Assembly: GCF_041320705.1 (NCBI RefSeq)
Contig: NZ_JBGGTQ010000003.1
Location: 186,001 to 250,000, forward strand
DNA length: 64,000 bases
Direction of reading: 5' to 3'
From: Kineococcus mangrovi
GTDB lineage: Bacteria; Actinomycetota; Actinomycetes; Actinomycetales; Kineococcaceae
Below the pieces are notes generated by a model. It ran no database searches. It worked only from the letters and a program-made list of their open reading frames with translations, and had not been told where the DNA came from. This document shows, piece after piece, positions 41,081-48,777 of this stretch. Position numbers and translations under genes: made by a program. Every line of letters starts with the position of its first letter. Position 1 is the first letter of the stretch.

Positions 41081-42369
41081 GGGCGCGCTCGACCGCGGGC
41101 CCGACCCGGCCGCCGATGGGCTGGAACAGCTGGGACTGCTACGGCACGACGGTGACCGAGGAGGAGGTGCTCGCCAACGCCCGGTTCCTGGCCGAGCACC
41201 TCCTGCCCTTCGGCTGGGACACCGTCGTCGTGGACATCGACTGGTCCGACCCGACGGCGAAGGCCCACGGTTACAACCCGGAGGCACCCCTGTGCCTGGA
41301 CGCCGCCGGGCGGCTCGTCCCCGACCCCGGACGCTTCCCCAGCGCCGCCGGGGGAGCGGGGTTCGGGCCGCTGGCGGCGCAGGTCCACGCTCTCGGGCTG
41401 AAGTTCGGCATCCACGTGATGCGCGGGATCCCGCGCCTCGCGGTCGAGGAGGACACGCCCTTCGTCGACCGCACGAACGTCTGCGAGTGGAACCCCGACA
41501 TGCTCGGGCTGGACCACACCCAGCCCGGGGCCCAGGCGTACTACGACTCCGTGCTGGAGCTCTACGCCTCCTGGGGCGTCGACTTCGTCAAGGTCGACGA
41601 CATGCTGTGGCCCTACCAGGCCGCCGACCTCGAGGCCTTCGCCCGCGCCGTGGACCGGTGCGGCCGGGAGATCGCCGTGAGCCTGTCCCCGGGGCGGGAC
41701 CTGTCGCTGTCCCGGCTGCCGCACCTGCGCGAGCACGCGACGATGTGGCGCATCTGCGACGACCTGTGGGACCGGTGGGAGGACGTGGAGGCGAACTTCG
41801 CGCGGTTCGCCCGCTGGGCCCCGCACGCGGGACCCGAGGGCTGGCCCGACGGGGACATGCTGCCGCTGGGCCGCATCGGCCTGCGGGCCGAGCGTGGCGA
41901 CCCCCGCCACGACCGCCTGACCCCCGCCGAGCGCCGCACCCTCCTCACCCTGTGGGTCGTGGCGCGGTCCCCGCTCATGATCGGCGGTGACCTGCCGTCG
42001 TCCGACCCCGCCACCGTCGCGCTGTTCACCAACGCTGACGTGCTCGCCGTGCTCGACGCCACCGGCAACCGGGAGGTGTTCCGCGAGGGTCCGCTCGTCC
42101 TGTGGACCGCGCAGGGGGAGGGCGGCACCGGCTACGTCGCGGCGTTCAACCTCGGCGACGGCCCCCTCGAGGTGGCGCTCGACAGCCGGAACGTCGACCT
42201 GCCCGCCCGCCTCGGGACGGTGCACGACGTGTGGACGGCGGACGTCGTCGAGACGGTTGCCGTCACCGCGCAGGAGGACGCCACCCGCGGGGTCGCCCCC
42301 GGGAGCACGGCGGTCCCCGTCCGCCTCGACCCCCACGGGTGCGTGCTGCTGCGGCACATCCCTGACTGA
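41077..42369 (+). CDS. Alpha-galactosidase-like glycosidase, GH27
   Basis: A 430-residue clan GH-D enzyme. The opening PPMGWNSWDCYGTTVTEEEV is the GH27 hallmark; VVVDIDWSD is barrel strand 2, the nucleophile Asp lies in FVKVDDMLW (near residue 176), and MWRICDDLWDRWEDV holds the acid/base Asp. The C-terminal beta domain ends at CVLLRHIP. No signal peptide. GH27 also includes beta-L-arabinopyranosidases and isomaltodextranases, so the exact sugar is uncertain. Coupled to the GH4 gene. Confidence 0.88.
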   Translation: MRARSTAGPTRPPMGWNSWDCYGTTVTEEEVLANARFLAEHLLPFGWDTVVVDIDWSDPTAKAHGYNPEAPLCLDAAGRLVPDPGRFPSAAGGAGFGPLAAQVHALGLKFGIHVMRGIPRLAVEEDTPFVDRTNVCEWNPDMLGLDHTQPGAQAYYDSVLELYASWGVDFVKVDDMLWPYQAADLEAFARAVDRCGREIAVSLSPGRDLSLSRLPHLREHATMWRICDDLWDRWEDVEANFARFARWAPHAGPEGWPDGDMLPLGRIGLRAERGDPRHDRLTPAERRTLLTLWVVARSPLMIGGDLPSSDPATVALFTNADVLAVLDATGNREVFREGPLVLWTAQGEGGTGYVAAFNLGDGPLEVALDSRNVDLPARLGTVHDVWTADVVETVAVTAQEDATRGVAPGSTAVPVRLDPHGCVLLRHIPD

Positions 42370-42392
42370 CCCCGCCACCCCCGTGCGCAGAG

Positions 42393-42437
42393 CACTCTCT
42401 CCGCCCTCGACGATCTCCTCGAAGGTCGGAGAGAGTG
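42393..42437. terminator. Perfect 11-bp inverted repeat between convergent operons
   Basis: CACTCTCTCCG (42393-42403) pairs perfectly with CGGAGAGAGTG (42427-42437), with a 23-nt loop that can fold further (CCTCGA/TCGAAGG). It lies between the GH27 gene (+) and the aldehyde dehydrogenase gene (-) and likely stops transcription from both sides. Confidence 0.75.
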
Positions 42438-42454
42438 GGACCGGTGACGGCGGG

Positions 42455-44014
42455 TCAGTCGCGCAGCTCGGCCGGGAGCAGGCCGGCGGGGACGTCCTGG
42501 TAGGCGACCGGGCGCAGGAAACGCTCGATGGCCAGCGTGCCGACGGAGGTCGAGCGGGCGTCGCTCGTGGCGGGGAACGGGCCCCCGTGCACGATCGCCG
42601 CGCCCACGTCGACGCCCGTGGGCCAGCCGTTCACGACGATGCGGCCCACCGTCTCCTCCAGCACCGGCACCAGCGCGGCCGCGGTCGCGGTGTCACCCTC
42701 GCCGACGTGCACGGTGGCGGTCAGCTGGCCCTCCAGGGCCTCCAGCAGCGGGTGCAGATCGGCGACGGCGGGGACGCGCACGACGAGCGACGTCGCACCG
42801 AACACCTCCGCGTGCAGGGCTTCGTCGGTCGCGTACGCCTCGGCGGTCGTGGTGAACAGGTGCGCCGTGCCCGGGACCGCGAGGGACGTGTCCTCCTGGC
42901 CCGTCGCGACCTCGATGACCGCCGGGTGGGTGCGCAGGGCCTCGACCCCCTCACGGTAGGCCCGGCCCACGGCCTGCGACAGCATCGGGGCTGCCGGGGT
43001 CGCGCGCACCGCCGCGGCGGCGCTCTCCAGGAACTCCCCACTGCCCTCACCCTCGACGAGGAGGACCAGGCCGGGGTTGGTGCACAACTGGCCCGCGCTG
43101 GTCGTCAGCGAGGCCACGAGACCCTCGCCGATGACAGCGCCCCGCTCGCGCAGCGCGCCGGGCAGCAGGACGACGGGGTTGGTGCTCGACATCTCCGCGT
43201 ACACCGGGATCGGGACCGGACGGGCCTGGGCGACCGCCACGAGGGCGGTCCCGCCGGAGCGGGAACCCGTGAACCCGACCGCGGCGATGGCGGGGTGCGC
43301 GGCGAGGGCGGCCCCGACCTCCCGGCCGTCGCCGAACACGAGGGAGAACACCCCGGCGGGCAGGCCGTGCTCGGTCGCGGCCTCGGCGATCACCGCACCC
43401 ACCAGTTCGGAGGTTCCCGGGTGGGAGGTGTGCGCCTTGACGACGACGGGGCAGCCGGCGGCCAGCGCGGCGGCCGTGTCGCCCCCGGCGACCGAGAACG
43501 CCAGCGGGAAGTTCGAGGCGCCGAACACCGCGACCGGCCCGATCGGCACCCGGCGCTGGCGCAGGTCCGGGCGCGGCAGCGGTTTCCTCTGCGGCAGCGC
43601 GGGTTCGATGCGCACCCCCGTCGCGGACCCGTCGCGCAGCACCCCGGCGAACAGGCGCAGCTGGTTGGCCGTGCGGGTGAGTTCTCCGCGCACCCGCACC
43701 TCCGGGATGCCCGTCTCCTGCTGCACACGCGCCACGACCGCCTCGCCGCGGTCCTGCAGGGTGGCGGCGATCGTGTCCAGGAACGCGGCCCGAGCTTCGG
43801 GGGTGGTGCGACGGAAGGTGCGGAAGGCCGCCGCGGCGGCGGTGGCGGCCCGGTCGACGTCCTCGGCCCCGCCGAGGGCGTACCCGGGTTCGAGGGTCTT
43901 ACCGGTGCGCGGGTCGAGCGCGTGCACGGTTCGGCCGCGGCCGCGCACCCGCTCACCGGCCAGGAACATCTCGCCCGTCAGCGTGTCCTGCGGGGTGGTG
44001 GTCGTCGCGGTCAC
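42455..44014 (-). CDS. 2,5-dioxovalerate (alpha-ketoglutaric semialdehyde) dehydrogenase
   Basis: A 519-residue NAD(P)-dependent aldehyde dehydrogenase. The cofactor and catalytic blocks are FGASNFPLAFSVAGGDTAAALAAGCPVVVKAHTSHP, GFTGSRSGG, the Glu in VPVYAEMSSTNPV, and catalytic Cys 311 in SAGQLCTNPG. The FGASNFP...SVAGGDT pattern is that of the KGSADH/AldH group. With the adjacent kdgD-type gene (1 bp apart) it completes the last step of oxidative uronate or aldarate breakdown, forming 2-oxoglutarate. GTG start. Confidence 0.87.
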   Translation of the reverse strand: MTATTTTPQDTLTGEMFLAGERVRGRGRTVHALDPRTGKTLEPGYALGGAEDVDRAATAAAAAFRTFRRTTPEARAAFLDTIAATLQDRGEAVVARVQQETGIPEVRVRGELTRTANQLRLFAGVLRDGSATGVRIEPALPQRKPLPRPDLRQRRVPIGPVAVFGASNFPLAFSVAGGDTAAALAAGCPVVVKAHTSHPGTSELVGAVIAEAATEHGLPAGVFSLVFGDGREVGAALAAHPAIAAVGFTGSRSGGTALVAVAQARPVPIPVYAEMSSTNPVVLLPGALRERGAVIGEGLVASLTTSAGQLCTNPGLVLLVEGEGSGEFLESAAAAVRATPAAPMLSQAVGRAYREGVEALRTHPAVIEVATGQEDTSLAVPGTAHLFTTTAEAYATDEALHAEVFGATSLVVRVPAVADLHPLLEALEGQLTATVHVGEGDTATAAALVPVLEETVGRIVVNGWPTGVDVGAAIVHGGPFPATSDARSTSVGTLAIERFLRPVAYQDVPAGLLPAELRD

Positions 44015-44015
44015 G

Positions 44016-44936
44016 TCAGGCCACCTTCTGCACGAGCGCGGTCAGTTCGGTCAGTTCGGCGGCCGTGAGGTCCGTCAGCGGCGGCCGGACCGGGCCGGCG
44101 CTGCGGCCCACGGCCGTCATGCCGGCCTTGACGATCGAGACGGGGTACCCGGGGGAGCGGTCCCGGATGGACAGGTAGGGCAGGACGAACGTGCGCAGCC
44201 CGTCCAGGACGGTGTCCCGGTCGCGGGCGCGGACGGCGTGGTAGAACTCCGTCGCCCAGCGGGGGGCGAAGTTGAAGATGGCCGAGGAGTACGTCGTCAC
44301 ACCCAGTTCGAGGTAGGGCAGGGCGTACGTCTCGGCGGTCGGCAGCCCGCCCACGGTCAGAACTCGTTCGCCGTGGGTGGCGTTCAGCCGCGCCAGGAGC
44401 TCGACGTCGCCGATGCCGTCCTTGAACCCGACGAAGTTGTCGAACTCGGCGACGAGCCGGTCCACGGTGGCCGCGGTGAACCGGGCGTTGGCCCGGTGGT
44501 AGACGACCACGCCGAGGGGCGTCGCCCGGCAGACGGCCGCGACGTGCTGGTACAGCCCCTCCTGGGTCAGCTCGTTGAGGTAGGGCGGGAGGACGAAGAC
44601 GCCGTCCGCGCCCGCGGCCCCGGCGTCGCGGGCCATCGCGACCGCCGTCGAGGTGCCGTAGCCGGCCGGCGCGACGACGGGGGCGGTGCCCCCGCCGGCC
44701 TCGACGGTGGCGCGGACGATCCGCTGGACCTCCTCCTGCGTGAGCGCGGGGAACTCCCCGGTGCCGCCGGCGGCAAACAGTCCGGAAGCCCCGAACTGCG
44801 CCAGGTGGGCGACGTGTTCGCGGTACCCGTCCTCGGCGAAGGAGAGGTCGTCGCGGGTGTGGGTCACCGGGAAGGACAGCAGGCCCGCGCCGAGGGTGCG
44901 GCGCAGGTCGTCGGGGGAGCAGGTGCTCTCGGTCAC
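44016..44936 (-). CDS. kdgD: 5-dehydro-4-deoxyglucarate dehydratase (KdgD) of the DHDPS family
   Basis: A 306-residue class I aldolase-fold enzyme converting 5-keto-4-deoxyglucarate to 2,5-dioxovalerate, CO2 and water. Visible are the GGTGEFPALTQEE loop, the Tyr in VVYHRANA, the Schiff-base Lys in FVGFKDGIGD, and TTYSSAIFNFAP. The GTGEF form (rather than GTTGE) fits KdgD. The GTG at 44936 has AGGAG 5 nt upstream. Followed at once by the semialdehyde dehydrogenase. Assignment rests on motif form and neighbours. Confidence 0.85.
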   Translation of the reverse strand: MTESTCSPDDLRRTLGAGLLSFPVTHTRDDLSFAEDGYREHVAHLAQFGASGLFAAGGTGEFPALTQEEVQRIVRATVEAGGGTAPVVAPAGYGTSTAVAMARDAGAAGADGVFVLPPYLNELTQEGLYQHVAAVCRATPLGVVVYHRANARFTAATVDRLVAEFDNFVGFKDGIGDVELLARLNATHGERVLTVGGLPTAETYALPYLELGVTTYSSAIFNFAPRWATEFYHAVRARDRDTVLDGLRTFVLPYLSIRDRSPGYPVSIVKAGMTAVGRSAGPVRPPLTDLTAAELTELTALVQKVA

Positions 44937-44974
44937 GGGGTTCTCCTGTGTCACGGGTCGGTGGGGACGTTCCC

Positions 44975-45016
44975 AGCCTACTTCGTGTCCACGCAGAAGG
45001 ACAGTATCCAAGGATG
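44975..45016 (-). promoter_or_regulatory. Candidate promoter and palindrome upstream of kdgD
   Basis: On the minus strand TAGGCT (44975-44980) is a -10 candidate about 40 bp before the start codon. A perfect 10-bp palindrome ATCCAAGGAT lies at 45007-45016, close to where a regulator would sit above the -35. The regulator is unknown. Confidence 0.4.
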
Positions 45017-45022
45017 TAGACA

Positions 45023-46165
45023 CTAGCGGTGGGCGGCGCGGGCCCAGTCGAGGCCGAGCTCGGTGAAGGTGCGCCGCCGGGTCACCGCCTCGTGGACCGC
45101 CTCCTCCACCCCGGGCAGCTGCCGGTGAACGTCGCCGCCGGGCAGGTCGTGCCGGACCCAGAACTCCCCGGGCACCGCGCGCGGCTCGGGGCCGGAGACG
45201 ACGGCGTCCTGGACGCGGGCGAAACCCCCGGCGTCCTGCAGCGGGGACCGGGGCCGGCGGTCCGTGCGCACGGCGTCGAGCAGGTCGTCGAGCAGGTCCA
45301 CGCGCTCGTGCCGGGTGACCCGCGGCGGCCGTCCCGGGACCTCCTCCACGACCGTGTCGAGCGTGTAGAACAACGTGATCGACCCGCCCGTGCCCGTCAC
45401 GGTGACGGACGGTTCACCGGGCTCGGCCGCGGCGAGCGTGACGGCGACGAGGACGTCGAGCCCGTCGGCGAGCGCGATCCGGGCCGTGGAGGTGTCGTCG
45501 GCCTCGATGTCGTTGACGTGGAACAGGTCCGTCTCGACCGCCCGCACGTCCTCGAGGCGTTGCGACCCGGCGACGGCCAGGACGGTGGCGACGGCGTGCG
45601 CCAGCGGGTTCGTCAGCGCGCCGTCGGCGACGACCCGCCCGTCCAGCCGGCGCCGGCCCGCCCAGGGTGCCCGCGCGTAGTAGGAGTGCGTGCGCACCCA
45701 GCACCCGGCCGCGGCGTACCCCGTCACCGTGCCGATCCGGCCGCCCGCCACCCGGTCGCGGACGTGCTGGACCGCAGCCGACCCCAGGCTCTGGAACCCG
45801 ACCTGGCACCAGCGACCGGTCTCCCCGGCCAGGGCGAGCAGCGCCTCGAAGGAGGGCAGGTCCGCGGTGGCGGGTTTCTCCACGAGCACGTGCGCGCCGG
45901 CCCGCAGGGCGGTCCCGGCGAGGTCGGCGTGCGTGTGCAGCGGGGTGCTCACGACGACGACGTCGGGCTCGTGCGCCGCCAGCAGGTCCGTCAGGTCGCT
46001 GAACCGCTGCACGCCCTCCAGCGCCCCGTCCGGCGGGACGGGGTCGGCGACGGCGACGAGGTCGATCTCGCCGCCCTCGCGCCGGGCGAGCAACCGGTCC
46101 ACGTGCCGCCGGCCGTACCCGTGCACGCCGACGAGGGCGACCGCCGGTCGCGCCGGGCCGCTCAC
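45023..46165 (-). CDS. Gfo/Idh/MocA family oxidoreductase
   Basis: A 380-residue NAD(P)-dependent sugar oxidoreductase. The N-terminal Rossmann domain shows VALVGVHGYGRRHVDRL, VVVVSTPLHTHADLA and the family EKP motif (VLVEKPATADLP). The C-terminal alpha/beta domain includes DGALTNPLAHAVATVLAVAG. The VGVHGYGRRH form of the nucleotide loop is typical of the members found next to PmoA-like genes. GTG overlaps the stop of the PmoA-like gene. The sugar substrate is unknown. Confidence 0.87.
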   Translation of the reverse strand: MSGPARPAVALVGVHGYGRRHVDRLLARREGGEIDLVAVADPVPPDGALEGVQRFSDLTDLLAAHEPDVVVVSTPLHTHADLAGTALRAGAHVLVEKPATADLPSFEALLALAGETGRWCQVGFQSLGSAAVQHVRDRVAGGRIGTVTGYAAAGCWVRTHSYYARAPWAGRRRLDGRVVADGALTNPLAHAVATVLAVAGSQRLEDVRAVETDLFHVNDIEADDTSTARIALADGLDVLVAVTLAAAEPGEPSVTVTGTGGSITLFYTLDTVVEEVPGRPPRVTRHERVDLLDDLLDAVRTDRRPRSPLQDAGGFARVQDAVVSGPEPRAVPGEFWVRHDLPGGDVHRQLPGVEEAVHEAVTRRRTFTELGLDWARAAHR

Positions 46166-47097
46166 GAGCGGACCCCCGTCACGCCCGCGCCGCCCGCCAC
46201 CGTTCCCGTCACCGTTCCCGTCACCGTTCCCATCTCCTGGTCCTCCTCGTGGTCGCGCACCGGTTCCCCCGTTCGTCCCTGCCCAGGGTCCCCGAGGAGC
46301 CCCGCCGCCAGTCCCGCGGCCGCGGCGGCCTCGAGCCGCTCGTCGAGGACCAGCACGTCGACCTCCTCCACGAGCGGGTCCGCCGGGGTGAGGACGAGGC
46401 GCTCGGCCACGGCCAGGGCCGGGCCGAACCCGACGTACCCCTGCGTGCGCACGAACCAGGGCCGGGGCCGGCCCCGCTGCACGGCCAGCAGCGACACCGC
46501 CTCCGGGCCGTCGGAGGTGACCAGCAGCCAGGGCGAGCGGACGCCGTGGGCGTGCTCGACACCGGTGCCCGCCGTCGTCGCCACGACCGCGCCGGGGAAG
46601 GGGGTGCGCCAGAACCAGCCGCCGTAGAAGGCGCCGGGGCGCCCGTTCGTCGCCGACGACCCCACCGACAGCGGGCGGTCGGGCACGAACGCGGTGCGCC
46701 AGGACAGGACCCAGCCCGCGGGGTGCGGGCACGTCCGCAGGCGCCGCGCCTCCACGCCCTGCCGGCGCCCCCGCTCGTCGGTCCACACGATCTCCAGGTC
46801 GACTCCGTCGGGGTGGTCGCGCCGGGCCGTCACCCGCTGCCGGCCGTGGTCGTCTCGCAGGACGGACCCGCGGCCGCGGACGAACGTGCGTCCGCCCCAG
46901 TGGTTCGTCCCGCCGAGGTCGGCCACGGCCACCCCCACCCCGTGGTGGTGGGGGTGGTCGGTCGGTGCGCTGTCGCTGAGGACCACGCCCGCCAGGGAGC
47001 GCACGGGGTGCAGGTGCGGGCGGGGGGACTCGGCCGGGGGCAGGTCGTCGCCGAGGCGGACCTCGACCACGTCCGCCGCCAGGACGGGGCCGGTCAC
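46162..47097 (-). CDS. PmoA-like (DUF6807) family protein
   Basis: A 311-residue protein of the PmoA/DUF6807 family, a beta-rich fold often found beside Gfo/Idh/MocA oxidoreductases in sugar-degradation clusters; despite the family's name no methane oxidation role is implied. Conserved blocks are HPVRSLAGVVLSD, HPHHHGVGVAV with four His, GGTNHWGGRTFV, DHGRQ, and FYGGWFWRTP. The last 35 residues form a repetitive Thr/Val/Gly tail (GTVTGTVTGTV). Both ends overlap neighbours (GTGA), so GH43, this gene and the oxidoreductase are one unit. Confidence 0.83.
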   Translation of the reverse strand: MTGPVLAADVVEVRLGDDLPPAESPRPHLHPVRSLAGVVLSDSAPTDHPHHHGVGVAVADLGGTNHWGGRTFVRGRGSVLRDDHGRQRVTARRDHPDGVDLEIVWTDERGRRQGVEARRLRTCPHPAGWVLSWRTAFVPDRPLSVGSSATNGRPGAFYGGWFWRTPFPGAVVATTAGTGVEHAHGVRSPWLLVTSDGPEAVSLLAVQRGRPRPWFVRTQGYVGFGPALAVAERLVLTPADPLVEEVDVLVLDERLEAAAAAGLAAGLLGDPGQGRTGEPVRDHEEDQEMGTVTGTVTGTVAGGAGVTGVRS

Positions 47098-48719
47098 GGG
47101 CGCTCCTCCTCGACGGTGCGCTCGACGGGCCCGAACCGGCCGGTGCCGGGGGACCCGCCCAGGGGGGCGGCGGCGAAGAGGGCCGTCTCCGCACCGATCC
47201 AGTGCCCGGCCACCGCGGGCTCGTCCCGGACCAGGACCTCCAGGTCGTGCCCGGGGCGGCGCACCGCGGTGCTCGTCGTGGCGCCCTCGTGCACGACGAG
47301 CTCGACCTCCAGCGCCGAGCCGGCGGGGACCGCGCCGTGCACCTCGACCCTCTCGTCCAGGTCGTCGGGGCCGCGTCGTCCCACGACCACCTCGTCGTGG
47401 CCGTCCGGGTGCCGTCGCACCCCCGTCCAGCTGTAGGACCGCCCCAGGACCGCCACGCCGGCGCGGGCGCCGGGTGGGCCGTCGAGGCTGACCGTCGTCG
47501 TGAACCGGGTTGAGACCAGGGGTAGGGGCTGGCCCATGACCTGCGGCAGCGTCCGCACGTTCCCGGTGTCGTTGGCGTCCCCCCGCAGCACGAGACCCCC
47601 GCCGTCCTCTCCTCCGGACGCCTGCCCGGCGGGCACGTCGGCCTGCCAGCGCCACTGCGGGCCGGGACCGTTCGCGAAGTCGTCCCCGCCCCCGGGCAGC
47701 CGTGAGCCCTGGGCGGTGCCGTGCGGCGAGGGGTGCTGCGCGACCGGTTCCCCCCACTGCCCCCCGTCCCCGCCGGACCCGGGGGTGGCGCCGATGACGG
47801 GCCACCCGTCCTCGGCCCAGCGCAGCGGTTGCAGGTGCACGACCCGGCCGGCGGCCCCGGTGTCCTGGAAGTGCAGGAACCAGTCGTCCCCGGCGGGGGT
47901 GTCCACCCACGCCCCCTGGTGGGGGCCGTTGACGTCGGTGCCGCCCTGGCGCAGGACGACGCGGTGCTCCCAGGGGCCCTGCAGGGAGCCCGACCGGAAC
48001 ACCGACTGCCACCCGGTCGCGACACCGCCGGCGGGGGCGAAGACGTAGTAGGACGATCCCCGGCGGTACAGCTTGGGCCCCTCCAACGTCGTGCAGCCGG
48101 GCACGTCGCGGCCGTCGACCAGCACCCGGCCCGGGCCCAGGGCCCGTGTCAGCCCGGCGTCGACCGGGACGAGCGACAGCCGGTTCCCAGTGCCGCTGCG
48201 GCTGCGGGCCCAGCCGTGGACCAGCCAGGCCGAGCCGTCCTCGTCCCAGAACGGGCAGGGGTCGATGAGCCCCAGCCCCGTCAGCAGCGGGCGGGGCGGG
48301 CTCCAGGGGCCGGCGGGGTCGGTGGCGCTCACCACGAACACGCCGCGGTCGGGGTCGGGGTACACGACGTGGAACACCCCGTCGTGGAACCGGATGGCCG
48401 GTGCCCAGACGCCGCCGCCGTGCCGCGGCAGCGCGAACGCGCCCGACGCGTCGACCCGGGGCAGGGCGTGGGTGAGGAGTTCCCAGTTCACGAGGTCGCG
48501 GGAGTGCAGCACGGGCAGGCCGGGGGAGCGGTTGAAGCTCGAGGCGACCAGGTAGTAGTCCGGCCCGACGCGCACCGCGTCCGGGTCGGGCCAGTCGGCG
48601 GCGAGCACCGGGTTCCGGTACGTGGCCGCAGGGGTTTCACGGGTCTGCGGGTTCTCGAGGGTTCCCGGGGCCGCCGGTCCTGCGGGGTCCCCGGGCGCGC
48701 CGGCGTCGGTGACGGACAT
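47094..48719 (-). CDS. Glycoside hydrolase family 43 (xylosidase/arabinofuranosidase type)
   Basis: A 541-residue GH43 enzyme with the five-bladed propeller (catalytic base Asp in WPDPDAVRVG, pKa-modulating Asp in LGLIDPCPFWDEDG, acid Glu in TTLEGPKLYRR) plus a C-terminal GH43 beta-sandwich domain from about residue 345. Likely removes xylose, arabinose or galactose side chains of pectic or xylan polymers. No signal peptide, so it probably acts on imported oligosaccharides. The ATG has a TAGGGT box 6 nt upstream, in a 58-bp divergent promoter shared with the pectinesterase gene. Confidence 0.9.
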   Translation of the reverse strand: MSVTDAGAPGDPAGPAAPGTLENPQTRETPAATYRNPVLAADWPDPDAVRVGPDYYLVASSFNRSPGLPVLHSRDLVNWELLTHALPRVDASGAFALPRHGGGVWAPAIRFHDGVFHVVYPDPDRGVFVVSATDPAGPWSPPRPLLTGLGLIDPCPFWDEDGSAWLVHGWARSRSGTGNRLSLVPVDAGLTRALGPGRVLVDGRDVPGCTTLEGPKLYRRGSSYYVFAPAGGVATGWQSVFRSGSLQGPWEHRVVLRQGGTDVNGPHQGAWVDTPAGDDWFLHFQDTGAAGRVVHLQPLRWAEDGWPVIGATPGSGGDGGQWGEPVAQHPSPHGTAQGSRLPGGGDDFANGPGPQWRWQADVPAGQASGGEDGGGLVLRGDANDTGNVRTLPQVMGQPLPLVSTRFTTTVSLDGPPGARAGVAVLGRSYSWTGVRRHPDGHDEVVVGRRGPDDLDERVEVHGAVPAGSALEVELVVHEGATTSTAVRRPGHDLEVLVRDEPAVAGHWIGAETALFAAAPLGGSPGTGRFGPVERTVEEERP

Positions 48720-48725
48720 GCCGAA

Positions 48726-48771
48726 ACCCTACCGGAAAGCGTTTACTCGGGTGCCCGCGAGAAACTACGAT
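48726..48771. promoter_or_regulatory. Shared divergent promoter with LacI-type operator
   Basis: The 58-bp gap holds TAGGGT on the minus strand (48726-48731, 6 nt before the GH43 ATG), TACGAT on the plus strand (48766-48771, 6 nt before the pectinesterase ATG), and between them GAAAGCGTTTAC at 48735-48746. This element differs by one base from the reverse complement of 55983-55994, upstream of the third ABC operon. One repressor could close both promoters. Confidence 0.6.
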
Positions 48772-48777
48772 CGCCCG

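Noticed and set aside
46162-47097. Reading the PmoA-like gene as a methane monooxygenase subunit
   Set aside because: The family name is historical; there are no membrane segments and no other methane oxidation gene, and the neighbours are sugar enzymes.
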